A stretch of DNA of 64,000 bases from Isoetes taiwanensis (GCA_021234155.1 JAJEKV010000099.1:62001-126000), one strand, 5' to 3'. Shown: positions 1 through 10,068, counted from the stretch's first letter. The notes: a model not told the origin generated them from the sequence alone. A program made the numbers and translations.

Positions 1-769
1 TACCACTCCAAACTTCTTCTGGAATTTTATCTGGTCTCGCGGATGTGGGAATTCGATTTCGCACATAACAAGCTGTGTTCACTGCTTCGGCCCAAAGAGA
101 GAGAGATAAACCAGATAACCACAACATACTCCGTGCTGCTTCAACCAATGTTCTATTCTTACGTTCTGCAACTCCATTTTGTGGAGGTGTACCTAGACAT
201 GTATATTCACATTTGATTCCATGAGAAGCACAAAACTCCTGGAACTCTCTTGACATGTACTCACCACCACGATCAGATCTCAAACATTTGATCTTTTTTC
301 CAATCAAGTTCTCTGCCCATGCTTTATATTGCTTGAAGACTCCAAAAACTTCATCCTTTGTGCTCAGGAAATAACATTTGCATTTCCTGCTAAAATCATC
401 AATGAAAGTTACGAAGTATAGCTTTCTATTCAAAGAAGAAACCTGCATGGGTCCAACAACATCAGAATGAACAAGCTCCAATACTTCACTAGTTTTTCTT
501 TCAGAGTCTTTGAAAGGCAAAACATGCATCTTTCCAAGCATGCATCCTGAACAAACACCCATCTTAGTTTCATGCCCACAACTAAGATCTGCTACTAATT
601 GATTCTTCATCATATGTTGGATCGTGGCCACATTCAAATGTGCCAATCTACGATGCCAAAGTTCAAGTTGAGAATCAGGAGGTTTTGCTACAAGACTCAA
701 CAACTTCTCTTGGTCAGAATCAACCAAGATTTCATATAAGTTAACTCGACGTTCAAATTGAAGAACCAT
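1..769 (-). CDS. copia integrase, 3' part of ORF outside window
   Basis: About 256 codons are open from the ATG at 769 to the window edge. Early in the frame comes a pre-integrase zinc site: LWHRRLAHLN supplies the histidines and CSGCMLGK the cysteines. The catalytic core follows, with first Asp in VHSDVVGP, second Asp in RSDRGGEY and Glu in GVAERKNR, so the D,D,E triad is intact. Integrase joins retrotransposon cDNA to host DNA. An in-frame TAG lies just upstream of the ATG. In the ancestral element this was part of one polyprotein; it was split from the protease frame by the 19-bp duplication at 774-811. Confidence 0.88.
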   Translation of the reverse strand, partial: MVLQFERRVNLYEILVDSDQEKLLSLVAKPPDSQLELWHRRLAHLNVATIQHMMKNQLVADLSCGHETKMGVCSGCMLGKMHVLPFKDSERKTSEVLELVHSDVVGPMQVSSLNRKLYFVTFIDDFSRKCKCYFLSTKDEVFGVFKQYKAWAENLIGKKIKCLRSDRGGEYMSREFQEFCASHGIKCEYTCLGTPPQNGVAERKNRTLVEAARSMLWLSGLSLSLWAEAVNTACYVRNRIPTSARPDKIPEEVWSG

Positions 770-773
770 CTTC

Positions 774-811
774 TAATCTAGATTGAAGATTCCAATCTAG
801 ATTGAAGATTC
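774..811. repeat. 19-bp tandem duplication
   Basis: Copies 774-792 and 793-811 differ only at their first base. Nineteen is not a multiple of three, so the duplication shifts the copia frame between protease and integrase. Confidence 0.9.
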
Positions 812-1021
812 TACAACATTCACTGTCAAACAACACTCGATGTCCTGTGTCGCAAATCTTTGCCACTGATACAAGATTAGTTATCAAATCACGTACCAAT
901 AAAGCATCAAAAAAATGCAAAACTTTTCCATTTGACAAAGGGATTCGTGCATCTCCTACTCCACCTACAATCTTCTCATCACTATCTCCAACTCTCACCA
1001 TAGTTGAAGTGTTCTGCAACT

Positions 1022-1071
1022 TATCAAACCAAGCACGAGATGAAAATATCAAACAAAGCACGAGATGAAAA
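1022..1071. repeat. 25-bp tandem duplication
   Basis: Copies 1022-1046 and 1047-1071 differ at one base (1030 versus 1055). The extra 25 bases shift the copia protease frame and repeat the SSRA-FD coding block. Confidence 0.92.
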
Positions 1072-1356
1072 CATATTGTTTGTTGCACCAGAATCAATGC
1101 ACAAATGACTCCTACTATATCTATCAGCAACCTCCATAGCTTTCAAACCAATCTCTTCTTTATTTTCATTTTTTATATCACCTGAGAATGCAATGTTTGT
1201 TGCACTACTTGCTGGAGCAATATCATTCACATTTTGGCTCTTGTGCTCAGCTGACAATCTCCTCAAATAAGCTTTTCTTTGTCTACAAAATCTTCGTATG
1301 TGACCCAACTTATGGCAATAGTTACACTCGACATTGGCAAATCTCCCATCATCATG

Positions 1357-2016
1357 TCAACGTCTTCCACGACCATTACCATCTTCTTGTGTGGTACCTC
1401 TAATTGTACCTACACCTCCTCGGCCACCACGACCACGTCCACGATAAACATAACCACAACCTCTTCCACGTCCACAGCCACGTATTGCAAGAGCCACTTC
1501 ATTAGAATTACTGCTATACCCTGCAGCTTGTTGTGTCTCAAGCTCAGCCCTAATGGAACTACACGCTTCTACAAAATTACCTTTATAAAGTGTCCTTACA
1601 GACATCTTTAAAGGATCAAGTCTTTGAGGAAAAGCTTTTATGAAAGCTATTACTTGAACCTCTTGCGTCTTAGCTTGGCCTGCAGCAGCAAACTTTGCAA
1701 ATATCTCATTGAAAGCTACAATGAGTTTTTCCACGTCTTCTCCTTCCTTATACTTCAAAGTATCTAACTTTGCCTCTAAAGCAGCAAGCTCTGCAGAGGT
1801 TAATTGTCCATTCTTTGCTTCTAATGCCTCCCAAAGATCATGTGCAGATGTGAAAGAAGTTGGTGAAGATGATGAAGATATAGAACTACTTCCCGGTAAC
1901 TGCATTAATACACCATTAGTGATAACATTTAAAAGAAATGCTATCGCCCTACGATAAGAGTTTCCCCTAAGGAAATATTTTACGTGGGTAACTTTAGAAC
2001 ACCTGGCGAATTTCAA
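1357..2016 (-). CDS. copia Gag (UBN2-type), N-terminus eroded
   Basis: The 219-codon frame matches the plant copia Gag fold: AHDLWEALEAKNG near residue 60, then the helix-rich VEKLIVAFNEIFAKFA, then FPQRLDPLKMSVRTLY. A Gly/Arg-rich tail (GRGRGRGGRGG) precedes the zinc knuckle, which lies in another frame. Gag forms the virus-like particle that packages element RNA. The frame opens on TTG, with no good ATG, and the first 30 residues do not match the usual LNGxNYxxW start, so the N-terminus is probably lost. Confidence 0.82.
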   Translation of the reverse strand: MKFARCSKVTHVKYFLRGNSYRRAIAFLLNVITNGVLMQLPGSSSISSSSSPTSFTSAHDLWEALEAKNGQLTSAELAALEAKLDTLKYKEGEDVEKLIVAFNEIFAKFAAAGQAKTQEVQVIAFIKAFPQRLDPLKMSVRTLYKGNFVEACSSIRAELETQQAAGYSSNSNEVALAIRGCGRGRGCGYVYRGRGRGGRGGVGTIRGTTQEDGNGRGRR

Positions 2017-2118
2017 TTTTGAAGGTTAGGAAATAGAGGCGATTATATATTTTTCTACACATTTTGACATAGTATTAAAGGCGATTCTTTTATTAGCAAA
2101 ATGGAAAGTGTTTCTAAG

Positions 2119-2238
2119 GGACGTGATGATATGTTTGTCGATGGAGAAGGCATTGATTCTTTGATGTCTCATTTCTAAGCGATGGGATGACATGTTTGCT
2201 GCAAGAGAAGGCATTGATTTTTTGATGTCTCATTTTTT
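2119..2238. repeat. Imperfect tandem repeat, about 60 bp, two copies
   Basis: Both units contain AGAAGGCATTGATT followed by TTTGATGTCTCATTT. The second copy has drifted at several bases. No gene is associated. Confidence 0.75.
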
Positions 2239-2640
2239 TATATTTCTTATTTGTAATTTGACACAATTTATAATTCTTATTCGTAATTGGACACGACAAA
2301 GCTCTATGTAAAATGGATTATTTCCCAATAAGGCAACTCATTCACACGAAAAGCCTTATGATTCTTTCTTGCAACTTGTTCTTAGCCAGACAAACATTTT
2401 CATGATGTTATTCTTTACATGCCAAAGAACTATATTAACTCAAGAACCTTGAACGCTTGTCACCATTCTAATTCATTTGAACTTTTGATATATGATGTTT
2501 TAGAAAGTTTAAACAAATTTTGAAGTTCAAATAACAAAAAGTATGACAAGGGAACTGCCAGGCCATTACTACCATATGTCAAAATGGTGATTTCAGGGGC
2601 GGGAACAAGCTACAAATTATAACGGAGATAGCCACAGAAG
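2239..2640. other. AT-rich spacer, nothing recognised
   Basis: No coding signal or repeat boundary was seen between the repeat on the left and the telo-box promoter on the right. Confidence 0.5.
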
Positions 2641-2654
2641 GGGCAAACTTATCT

Positions 2655-2800
2655 TCCTTTATTATAAAGTTTTAGTGTATGTCGTGCATAAAACCCTAAA
2701 ACTTTCGACGGCCCAGATTTGATGAAATCAATGGAAGAGATGACGCCACGTAAAATTCTAGGGTTTTTTTTGGCTAGGGTTAGCGAGGGCACCTTCGAGC
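2655..2800 (+). promoter_or_regulatory. Telo-box / site II-like promoter of the small gene at 3159
   Basis: A TATA-like ATTATAAAG lies near 2660. A telo-box AAACCCTA is at 2691-2698, a GGCCCA (reverse of site II TGGGCC) near 2710, and a reversed telo-box CTAGGGTTT near 2758. In plants telo-boxes and site II elements together mark promoters of ribosomal, translation and mitochondrial biogenesis genes. The order and spacing relative to the ATG at 3159 fit a core promoter with a roughly 400-base leader. The role is inferred. Confidence 0.5.
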
Positions 2801-2844
2801 TAGGGCGGCAGTAGCACCTTCGAGCTGCTAGCTCCTCCTCCAGT

Positions 2845-3244
2845 AGCTGCCCTTGCATTTTTAAGTGATCTGTGCATCCGGCTTTAGAAGGGCATCCGAT
2901 CAAGAAGGCGCCCATTTCTTCTTCTTTTCGCATCCTCAAAATGAGTCTCAACGGAAGTGCAGAAGCAAATTCTCATGGAGGCCACAAACACCATCGCTTC
3001 AAACCCTTCTACCGCCTCCAAGCAGCCTAGAAGTTTTCCTTCGTCTTCCCAAGCTGTTCAGAAGCTGCCCTTGCATTTTTAAGTGATCTGTGCATCCGGC
3101 TTTAGAAGGGCATCCGATCAAGAAGGCGCCCATTTCTTCTTCTTTTCGCATCCTCAAAATGAGTCTCAACGGAAGTGCAGAAGCAAATTCTCATGGAGGC
3201 CACAACACCATCGCTTCAAACCCTTCTACCGCCTCCAAGCAGCC
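2845..3244. repeat. Roughly 182-bp direct duplication of leader and first-exon start
   Basis: The segment 2845 to about 3027 recurs at 3063 to about 3244, an offset of 218 bases. Each copy contains the same ATG context (2941 and 3159). The left copy has one extra A in a run of A (near 2987), which shifts its frame, so only the right copy leads cleanly into the splice donor at 3290. Confidence 0.9.
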
Positions 3245-3603
3245 CAGACCGGCCTCTCAGCCTGTTGATAATCACTTTGTCTCCCGCAGGTAAGTTTTTC
3301 TAGGGTTTAATGTTCATTAAGCATGCATTTAACTTCTGTTTTGCTCAGGTTTTTCTTCTTTGTTCAATTGCATAAATGTTCTTTAAGGCATCTGGGATTA
3401 TTAACTTGATTACTTGCTTGAAGAAAATGGCATGTCTCCCTACCGTTCTTTGCAGGAAAAGAGGTATCTAAAGACCTGTACATCTTTATGCCTTTGTTTG
3501 CAGGTACTACATTGTTCCTATGTCAATAGGTGGAGGAGAATGGCTTCTTTTTTTACATCTATTACATTTTGTTCTTCCCAAAGATTTTGTCAAGAAGCGG
3601 TAA
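3159..3603 (+). CDS. Small two-exon gene, 76 residues, unknown function
   Basis: Exon 1 is 3159-3289 and ends CGCAG before a consensus GTAAGT donor. The intron is 3290-3503 and ends TTTGTTTGCAG. Exon 2 is 3504-3603 and ends in TAA. Joining keeps the frame and gives 76 residues. The first 44 are hydrophilic and rich in Ser, Asn and Pro. The last 32 begin YYIVPMSIGGGEW and continue into a hydrophobic Leu-rich stretch that could be a membrane anchor or buried helix, ending in FVKKR. No family was recognised. The telo-box promoter and clean splice signals argue for a real gene. Further exons could exist if exon 2 has an internal donor. Confidence 0.5.
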
Positions 3604-3729
3604 ATTTGATGAGCTATAGAGGACCTTTTAGTGGCCTATAGAGAAGCTGCGAGAGACCTTTCGGTGGCTTACGGGACGGGCTTACGGGGGCGGTTTGCGA
3701 AAGCCCTTCAAACCGCATTAGCGGTACTA

Positions 3730-4329
3730 ACCATGATCGGGGATAGGTTGCATGCGTATGAAATTATTTTTTAGGGCGTATAAAGTTCAAAATCACGTAT
3801 TTTTGGGAAAATACGTATTTTCATTATTTTATACTTCGGCCCGGAAAAAAAATTTGGCGTAAAGCGAAACCATACGTTTTAAACTACAGCTTGGCTTTCG
3901 GCGTAGCGAAACCTTGATTTAAAATTGCTGGCGAAAATTCAAAAAAAAAAAAGCGAAACCTTGTTTAAACTGCGTTAGGCGAAGCGAAAACAGCCAGCCG
4001 AAACTAATTTTTTTTTTTTTTTTTCGGCGTAAGCGAAACCTTCCGGTTTAAACTACGCGAAAAAAGTTCAGCGTAAAGCGAAGGGGAAAGGTTTAAAAAA
4101 AAAAATTTAAGTTTGGCGTAAGCAAACTGAAGGTTTACTGCTTCTACGCTGAAAAAAGTTTCGCGTAAGTTTAAATAGAAGGTTTAAACTACAGCGAAAT
4201 TTTTTCGATTTGGAAATTTTTTGGACGTATTTTTGGCGTATTAAGCGTCAAATTTGTGCCGTATCAAGCGAAAAATACGTGACACGTATAAAAGCGTTAT
4301 CTGAGATTGAACCTATCCCCGACCATGAT
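3730..4329. mobile_element. hAT-type MITE with 8-bp target duplication
   Basis: The element is 3738-4321 (584 bp). Its ends are perfect 12-bp inverted repeats, CGGGGATAGGTT on the left and the reverse complement on the right. ACCATGAT directly flanks it at 3730-3737 and 4322-4329, an 8-bp target duplication as made by hAT transposases. The interior encodes nothing and is built from A/T runs plus repeated AGCGAAACC (3863, 3905, 3952, 4032) and TTTAAACT words. It is a non-autonomous element; its transposase source is unknown. Confidence 0.88.
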
Positions 4330-5047
4330 AATGAATTATATCATCTCATTTGATTATGCCATGACACGAAGAACTCGTTGAGAAATTTAAGCTTCTATTT
4401 TCCATTTTCCTTTATGAATTAAAAGCAATTACATCTATCTCTTTTGCCTTTGTCATTGCGATTGCTAGACCTTTCTAATAAAGTAATACATTTGCTTCTT
4501 TTGCCCTTTATAGCAGTTTAATTGACCATCTATTTATGGAAATTAAGGCCCTTCACAATATTTTTTAGAGTAGTATTAGGCGATTCGGTTTGGCGATTTG
4601 GTGACCAATCGACGCATTGAATCATCGTACTATGCTATTTATATTTCTAATATTTTCCCGACTTATAATTAACGGTGATGCGAGTTATACGCTAATTTTC
4701 CAAATCATCCTTTGAGCGGATGTAGAGGCCACGAACAATGCGGGAGCACGCGGTTTATTTCTCCGCCACCTCTGAGAATAAGCTCAGTCTTGGTTTAATC
4801 ATACTTTAACCATTTCTTTTTTTGCTTTTTTGGAGCTAAGGAAACCAGAATACCTCCAGTTAATGAAACAAGGCTCCAAACCCAATGAAATGGGTATCTA
4901 ACCCAAAGGCTTTATTTGCCCAAAGTGTAACATTTTTGTTATGCATAAGCAAACATTCCAGTGCATATTATATATCAACTCATGTTATTCCAATGTTCCT
5001 ATCATGCTCAAGCATGTAGCTGAGCCAAATGTCTATTCAGCACTCAC
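4330..5047. other. AT-rich spacer, nothing recognised
   Basis: No convincing coding frame, splice pattern or repeat boundary was found. Confidence 0.5.
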
Positions 5048-5137
5048 GATGAAAGAGACTATATTATTGCTTCAAGGCATTAATATAAAAATGATGAAAG
5101 AGACTATATTATTGCTTCAAGGCATTAATATAAAAAT
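5048..5137. repeat. 45-bp perfect tandem duplication
   Basis: Copies 5048-5092 and 5093-5137 are identical, each beginning GATGAAAGAGACTATATTAT. The length is a multiple of three, and the surrounding frame stays open through both. Confidence 0.93.
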
Positions 5138-5330
5138 GTCTGTGGATTCTGTTACAAGTCCTATAACATATGATTTTTTATTTAAAGTTTCTTGCTGGAG
5201 TTGTGCCTGTCTGTATTATGTTGGAGTTTTTAGTTCTTGAGCTAATTATGAATCATTTTTATTTTACAATGATCGATTATTCACACTTTTGGAACTTGAC
5301 AGTCTCTAGGAACAATAACAATCATGGAGC

Positions 5331-5591
5331 TTGCCATTTCTGTACTGTGTTTTCCATCAACCATATACCAATGAAGTTTTCAAGGCATTGTGGTGTTCAG
5401 GGAAGGCTGTTGAAGATAGACAAGTCATTATGGAAAAGAAGCAAAGGGTTTTTCAACGCACACGATTTTTCACAATTGCATTAGACCTACAATCACAGAT
5501 GAAAAGAACAGGAGCCACGGTTGAAGAAGCAAAATATATAAGGCTCTTACTATTCTTCCTAGATATTAACAGCTTAATGATTAGATGGTAA
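5331..5591 (+). CDS. Unidentified open frame, possible exon
   Basis: This frame of 86 codons includes LWCSGKAVEDRQVIMEKKQ and MKRTGATVEEAKYI, a charged helix-like composition that looks protein-like rather than random. It could be a later exon of the small gene upstream or a fossil exon. No family was recognised, and no clean acceptor-donor pair was established. Confidence 0.2.
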   Translation: MPFLYCVFHQPYTNEVFKALWCSGKAVEDRQVIMEKKQRVFQRTRFFTIALDLQSQMKRTGATVEEAKYIRLLLFFLDINSLMIRW

Positions 5592-6031
5592 TTCACATGA
5601 TGATGTTAAGTGATCTTGGAATTGTAGAGTTGGAAATGTTTCTCTAAATTGTTATGTCTAGGTTTTACTTCTTACAATGATATCTTAGTTCAAGTACATA
5701 AAAATCCATCAAATCTTCATTTCTATGACACTAAATGCATCAATATATAATGCTAAAATAGTAATACTAAAATGCCTCCCCTATGCATGTCAAACACAAT
5801 GCGAAGCTTAGTATAATTATGTGGATGTTGTAGCTTAGTTGTTGTTGAAAGTAGTATGAATAAAAAGTTATAGGTTGAAGACAAAACGTAACTGGAGGTT
5901 AAGTCTACTAAAGAAACAACCCCGACCTAAGCCAACAACTTTAAGGGTGGAATGTTGGTTCTAGGTTTTGCACGCATAAAGTAAATCATTTGTAGGTTCT
6001 CGGCTTATGCCCAATAACGCGTCGGGCACCA
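5592..6031. other. AT-rich spacer, nothing recognised
   Basis: No coding or structural signal was seen. Confidence 0.5.
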
Positions 6032-6261
6032 TAACCATGAACATATAAAATGTCAAATACACACAACATACATCTACAAGTTCATCATTAACAAATCAAC
6101 GACGTCGGGCACCATAACTATGAAGATATAAAATGTCAAATGCACATATCATACATCTATAGGTTCATCATTGACATATCTTCAACCTAACTATGAAGAT
6201 ATAAAATGTCAAATGCACATATCATACATCTATAGGTTCATCATTGACATATCTTCAACCT
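6032..6261. repeat. 73-bp tandem repeat, two exact copies and one diverged
   Basis: Copies 6116-6188 and 6189-6261 are essentially identical (AACTATGAAGATATAAAATG and onward). A third, diverged copy precedes them at about 6032-6103. The phrase GTCGGGCACCATAAC occurs before two of the copies. Confidence 0.85.
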
Positions 6262-6779
6262 GAGCAAGTAGATCACCTCTATCTCTATTTCATCCAATCC
6301 ATTTGGGCTAAGAAAGCCTGCTAGCAGGCAAGGTCCAAATAGCTAACTTATAAATCTAACAACCCTAGCCCATCAACGATGGGCACCATAACTAGTTGCT
6401 CTTGAGAAGATAGTATTCATAGTTCTGATAGAGACAATATCTACTCGTGTACATACAAATAGTTTAGCTATGATCTGGAGCTTTTGTCGGCCTTAAACTG
6501 CACAATACATATTTAGCACAGCCCATGAAGATCTGGCATGTGCTGCAATCATCTGAAATTATTTGAAAGTCCCCAAATAAAGTTGGCTAATTAAGTAGAT
6601 AAAAAAGGAGTCATGAAATGTGTCCTAAGCATATTTCATCACTTGTTAAACTCAGCATGGGAATTGCTGATTTTGGTGGCTTTGACTATATTATCTATAG
6701 AATTCGCAGGATCAACATAGCTCAATGGCACTCACAAATTTTATAATAGCTCTTTATCGGAGTTTATCGGAGTTTATCG

Positions 6780-7228
6780 GGGTCCCACAGGCTACAGATT
6801 GAGACAGGTAGATGGGAGCGCCCAAGAATTGCCATGAAGCGAGACTATGTACTGTTGCCGATTCTGTGTTATTGAAGATGAAAGCCATACTCTTCTGAGT
6901 TGCCCTGCTTTTGAGATAGTCCGGAATCATTTTTCGACCTTAGCATTCCATTCCACGCTTCCACAACTTCTCAGCACACCATCTGTGCATGACTTGGCAT
7001 TATATATACTTGAGGTTCTAGATAAACGTCTGCAATTACTGAGCCCTCAGTAGTCATTATCTAAGCTTGTCTAGTAGCATCATTACTGCAAAGGTTTTTC
7101 CCTTGAAAACCTTTCGAGGCAGGGGTTTTTTAATCCTAGTAGTAATGATTGTACTAGCCCATTGTATGGGTCCCATGACCTATTGGTCTCCGTGGACGTT
7201 AAAAAAACTATTCTATTCTATTCTATTT
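6780..7228 (+). mobile_element. LINE 3' end: RT C-terminal zinc site, 3' UTR hairpin and TTCTA tail
   Basis: The frame ending at 7053 contains CCRFCVIEDESHTLLSCPAF, the Cys/His zinc site at the C-terminus of plant LINE reverse transcriptases. A 3' UTR follows with a 9-bp hairpin (AAAGGTTTT at 7090-7098 pairing with 7106-7114). Next come the phrase CCTATTGGTCTCCGTGGACG and a terminal TTCTA repeat at 7210-7227. Short tandem tails replace poly(A) in some plant LINE families. The 5' part is missing, as is usual after incomplete reverse transcription. Confidence 0.72.
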
Positions 7229-7820
7229 TTCAACTTCTGGAGGAATTCTATGATCCCAAATTTTAGATGTCGAAATCTGCAAGTTATACAGAAAAGTCAA
7301 TTAAGTTTATCACACAACCAAACGAAGGGCAATATTGAATAGGTATCAATTGAACCTTGTTTGAAGCACATATATTGATAAATATTTTCTACTCATTGCT
7401 ATTTTTTGTTTTCATACAGAAAAAGACTGAGGTTTGATGGCCACTGGCCTCATTAGGATCAGAAGATCCAAACAACTTAAGACCAATCTTTGAATCTTCT
7501 TCTATTACGAGTAGCTAGCAGCAATTGCAATCCAAACAATACATCAAAGTACTAGAATCTTACATAAATAATGGATGGAAATGAACTAAATTTACTTCTA
7601 ATTCTGAGTCATGAGACTCTGCACCTTCATTCCTCGCCAGTTCGTAGGATTTTAGCCCTGGCATTAGGTCTTGGGATCCCTAGCTGGTAGATTCAAGACT
7701 ATAATTGGGTCTAGTTTAAGAAGTGTAAGATAGGAGACTACACATATATATCTAAACCCATCATTTACTCATTAGTATCCAGCTAAATAGAGAAGAAGAC
7801 AAAATTCCAATTGATTTAAA
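7229..7820. other. Unique spacer between LINE and LTR element
   Basis: No gene or repeat was recognised. The last bases AATTTG are the left copy of the LTR element's target site. Confidence 0.5.
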
Positions 7821-7826
7821 AATTTG

Positions 7827-9385
7827 TGTGACGTTCCAGCATAATATACGGTATGAATACGTATATTATACTGACACGTCACTAGTACATGTCGACTCAG
7901 ACGACATGTACACGGCGACCGTAAAGGGTAGTACCCTAGGGTACGACCTTGTGAACCATTATATTGCACATGTTAAAGCAACATGTGAATATAATCCCTT
8001 TTTGCCACGTGGCAATGATCCATTGACCAAAAGGGACCAGCCCTAAATTCATGGGGATAAAGGGGCATAAACCCTAAAAGGGAAACCCTTTCAGTTCTCA
8101 GCCCCTGAGTCTCGGATTGAAGCAGCAGAGGATGCATTTCCGCCTGAACGGGAGCATAGAAGTCAGATCTCCCAGGTTGCAGCTCGATCCAAGATCAGCA
8201 GACTCGAGATCAGCAGCATGGACGCTTTCAGAGGAGTGGGAGCCAGCCAAGATGCGGGTGGGTGGTTGATTCAATAGGTAGATCCGAGTTATCAGGCCTC
8301 TTTCAGTAGGTTTAGCATCCATTCTTATCTATAGGCGACCCCTACAGCCTAAGAATGATAGACACTAACAAAGGAACCTAACCATGTATGATTAGGTAGA
8401 TTAGAATAGATGTATTCTATTATTTTCAGTTCTGTTGTGATGATGTTTTGACATTATATGCGCCACTCTTGTGTATTGAGAAGGGGGGTAGAGACCCAGA
8501 GCCCAAGTAGTTGTATGATCCTAGTTTTAGCCCATTAATTCCCAATTAATGCGGCCTGTGCATAAGAGCCCGCCTGGCTGTGGGTGGCGGAGCTAGACCG
8601 GCTGACAAGGGAGGGCTTGTCTAATCACGGTTGATCCGGCCGGGCGGCGGCGAGGCGGCGGTGAGCTAGGCCTAATACCCGGGCGCTGCGTGAGGCAGGG
8701 TATGGGCTCGACACTCGTGGGGTGATGCGTCACCTTCCAGTGAGTTGAAGTCGAATACGAGCAGTGGCTCTCTAGCTCGCCTGTGATTGGCATGAACCTC
8801 CTGGAGGGGAGTGATCTCCTCCTGCCTCATCGGGACTGGGGAGATGCAACCCAGTAGTAGTAGCCCCTCTGGCTATTCACCCGGCAGGCTACGGTCAGGC
8901 TCCAATACTTTTCAGCCTATCTGCAAAGTATGCACAGGAGGGGCGGATGGAGTGGACTACCCAACGACCATGTTCCTATGCCGCCAAAATCCATTTGCCA
9001 TGAATTACATGCGCATTGCTATCTGGAGACCCCAAGCCGTCAGTCTTTCCCCATGAGTCTGAGCCTGGGTAGGTTTTCCCCATGTTATGTTGATGTACTG
9101 ATGTGTTGTTGCAGCTACTGTGATATGGTGGACCACCCTTCGAGGTGGGTATGTTATTGTTGATTGATGTCATGTGCTCATGTTTTGTTTACGCTTCCGC
9201 AGCTAGGTCGATCCCGAGGGAGACGGGATGAATGACACGTCCATTCTTCCCCGTCGGGTTCTTGGCCACCATCAAGGGCCCGATGTTAGGTGGACGGCCT
9301 CATGTCAGCGAGCAGATGCTGATTTGAGGGATGATCTCCAGTTTGTATACGATCAGGGCATCGTATATGAGCTGGGGCCGTCACA
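7827..9385 (+). repeat. 5' LTR (1559 bp)
   Basis: It begins TGTGACG and ends CGTCACA, a perfect TGTGAC/GTCACA terminal inversion with TG...CA ends. Long blocks are shared with the 3' LTR, for example TTATATTGCACATGTTAAAG and GGTAGATCCGAG. Confidence 0.9.
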
Positions 9386-9386
9386 A

Positions 9387-9398
9387 TGGTATCAGAGC
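9387..9398 (+). other. Primer binding site for initiator tRNA-Met
   Basis: TGGTATCAGAGC complements the 3' end of plant initiator tRNA-Met. It begins one base after the 5' LTR, where minus-strand cDNA synthesis starts. Confidence 0.93.
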
Positions 9399-9640
9399 TC
9401 TGATCTTGGCAGACCAGGATCGAGCACTGACCGAAACCCTATAGGAACTAACTCATCTAGACATTCAGTCTTGGAGGTAAAAGCCCAAGCACAAACCTCG
9501 AGTAGCGGGAAAATTTTTCTTCCCGGGGTAGAGTTAGTAATTATCTAGGATTAGGATAATTAGAGAACATAGGTAAGATAGAACAAACAGACGAAAATCA
9601 CTTAAGAGAGCCTACTAAATTTCAAGCACTTTAGGCCAAT

Positions 9641-9711
9641 GACTCCAAGAGTGCGCCAGGAGCATGTTAGGTTCAGACCTAATGGCCCTCTCGCGCACTC
9701 TTAGAGTAGTC
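9641..9711 (+). other. Leader hairpin copy 1
   Basis: The outer stem pairs AAGAGTGCGC with GCGCACTCTT, extended by ACTC/GAGT across one C-A mismatch. An inner stem TTAGGT/ACCTAA (9667-9682) closes a TCAG loop. Confidence 0.85.
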
Positions 9712-9857
9712 ACCCCATACGAACCCTAGAACTTGGCCTTAGGAACTCCAAATGATAAAATAAAAGATGAAATCCCAATTAAAAAGCTCGAAATAGCTAG
9801 AATTATATGTTAAAACATCAAAAAAACATTAAGTACAAGTCACTTTTGGAACAATGC

Positions 9858-9921
9858 CTCCAAGAGTGCGCCAGAGTATAGTTAGGCCCCGACCTAACCC
9901 CCTCCTCGCGCACTCTTAGAG
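9858..9921 (+). other. Leader hairpin copy 2
   Basis: The outer stem is CTCCAAGAGTGCGC (9858-9871) with GCGCACTCTTAGAG (9908-9921). The inner stem is GTTAGG/CCTAAC. The arms match copy 1, while the loop-side sequence and the spacer between copies differ. Confidence 0.85.
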
Positions 9922-10068
9922 TCATCCCTAAAAGTGACCTCAAAAATTGATCATAACTTACTCAAATGGTAAAGGTAATAATAGAATCTTGTTTAAAATG
10001 ATTAAATTAGTGGGAAACGCATGTTAAATTGTGTAAATTGGATAAGTTTAGAGCGGAAAGGGACAACA

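Larger units (their letters stand above)
753..1308 (-). pseudogene. copia zinc knuckle C-end, protease and pre-integrase segment
   Basis: Two overlapping minus-strand frames (1024-1308 and 753-1130) carry the segment. The first ends the zinc knuckle (CNYCHKLGHIRRFC, a CX2CX4HX4C site starting just upstream) and enters the protease with the active-site motif CIDSGATNNM. The second resumes after a repeated SSRA-FD block and gives VRVGDSDEKIVG and LVSVAKICDTGHRVLF, typical of the copia segment before integrase. The switch of frame coincides exactly with the 25-bp tandem duplication at 1022-1071. Confidence 0.85.
1..2016 (-). mobile_element. Ty1/copia LTR retrotransposon, partial, minus strand
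   Basis: Reading leftward, the minus strand gives Gag, a CCHC zinc knuckle, an aspartic protease, a pre-integrase segment and integrase. Protease before integrase, directly after Gag, is the Ty1/copia order. Reverse transcriptase and the 3' LTR would lie beyond base 1. No 5' LTR or primer site was found to the right of Gag, so that end is eroded or displaced. The reading frame breaks at two short tandem duplications, 774-811 and 1022-1071. Long open stretches elsewhere suggest a fairly recent insertion. Confidence 0.9.

Noticed and set aside
8811-9548. Overlapping open frames inside the 5' LTR
   Set aside because: They lie in LTR DNA, are not preserved in the 3' LTR, and have no domain.
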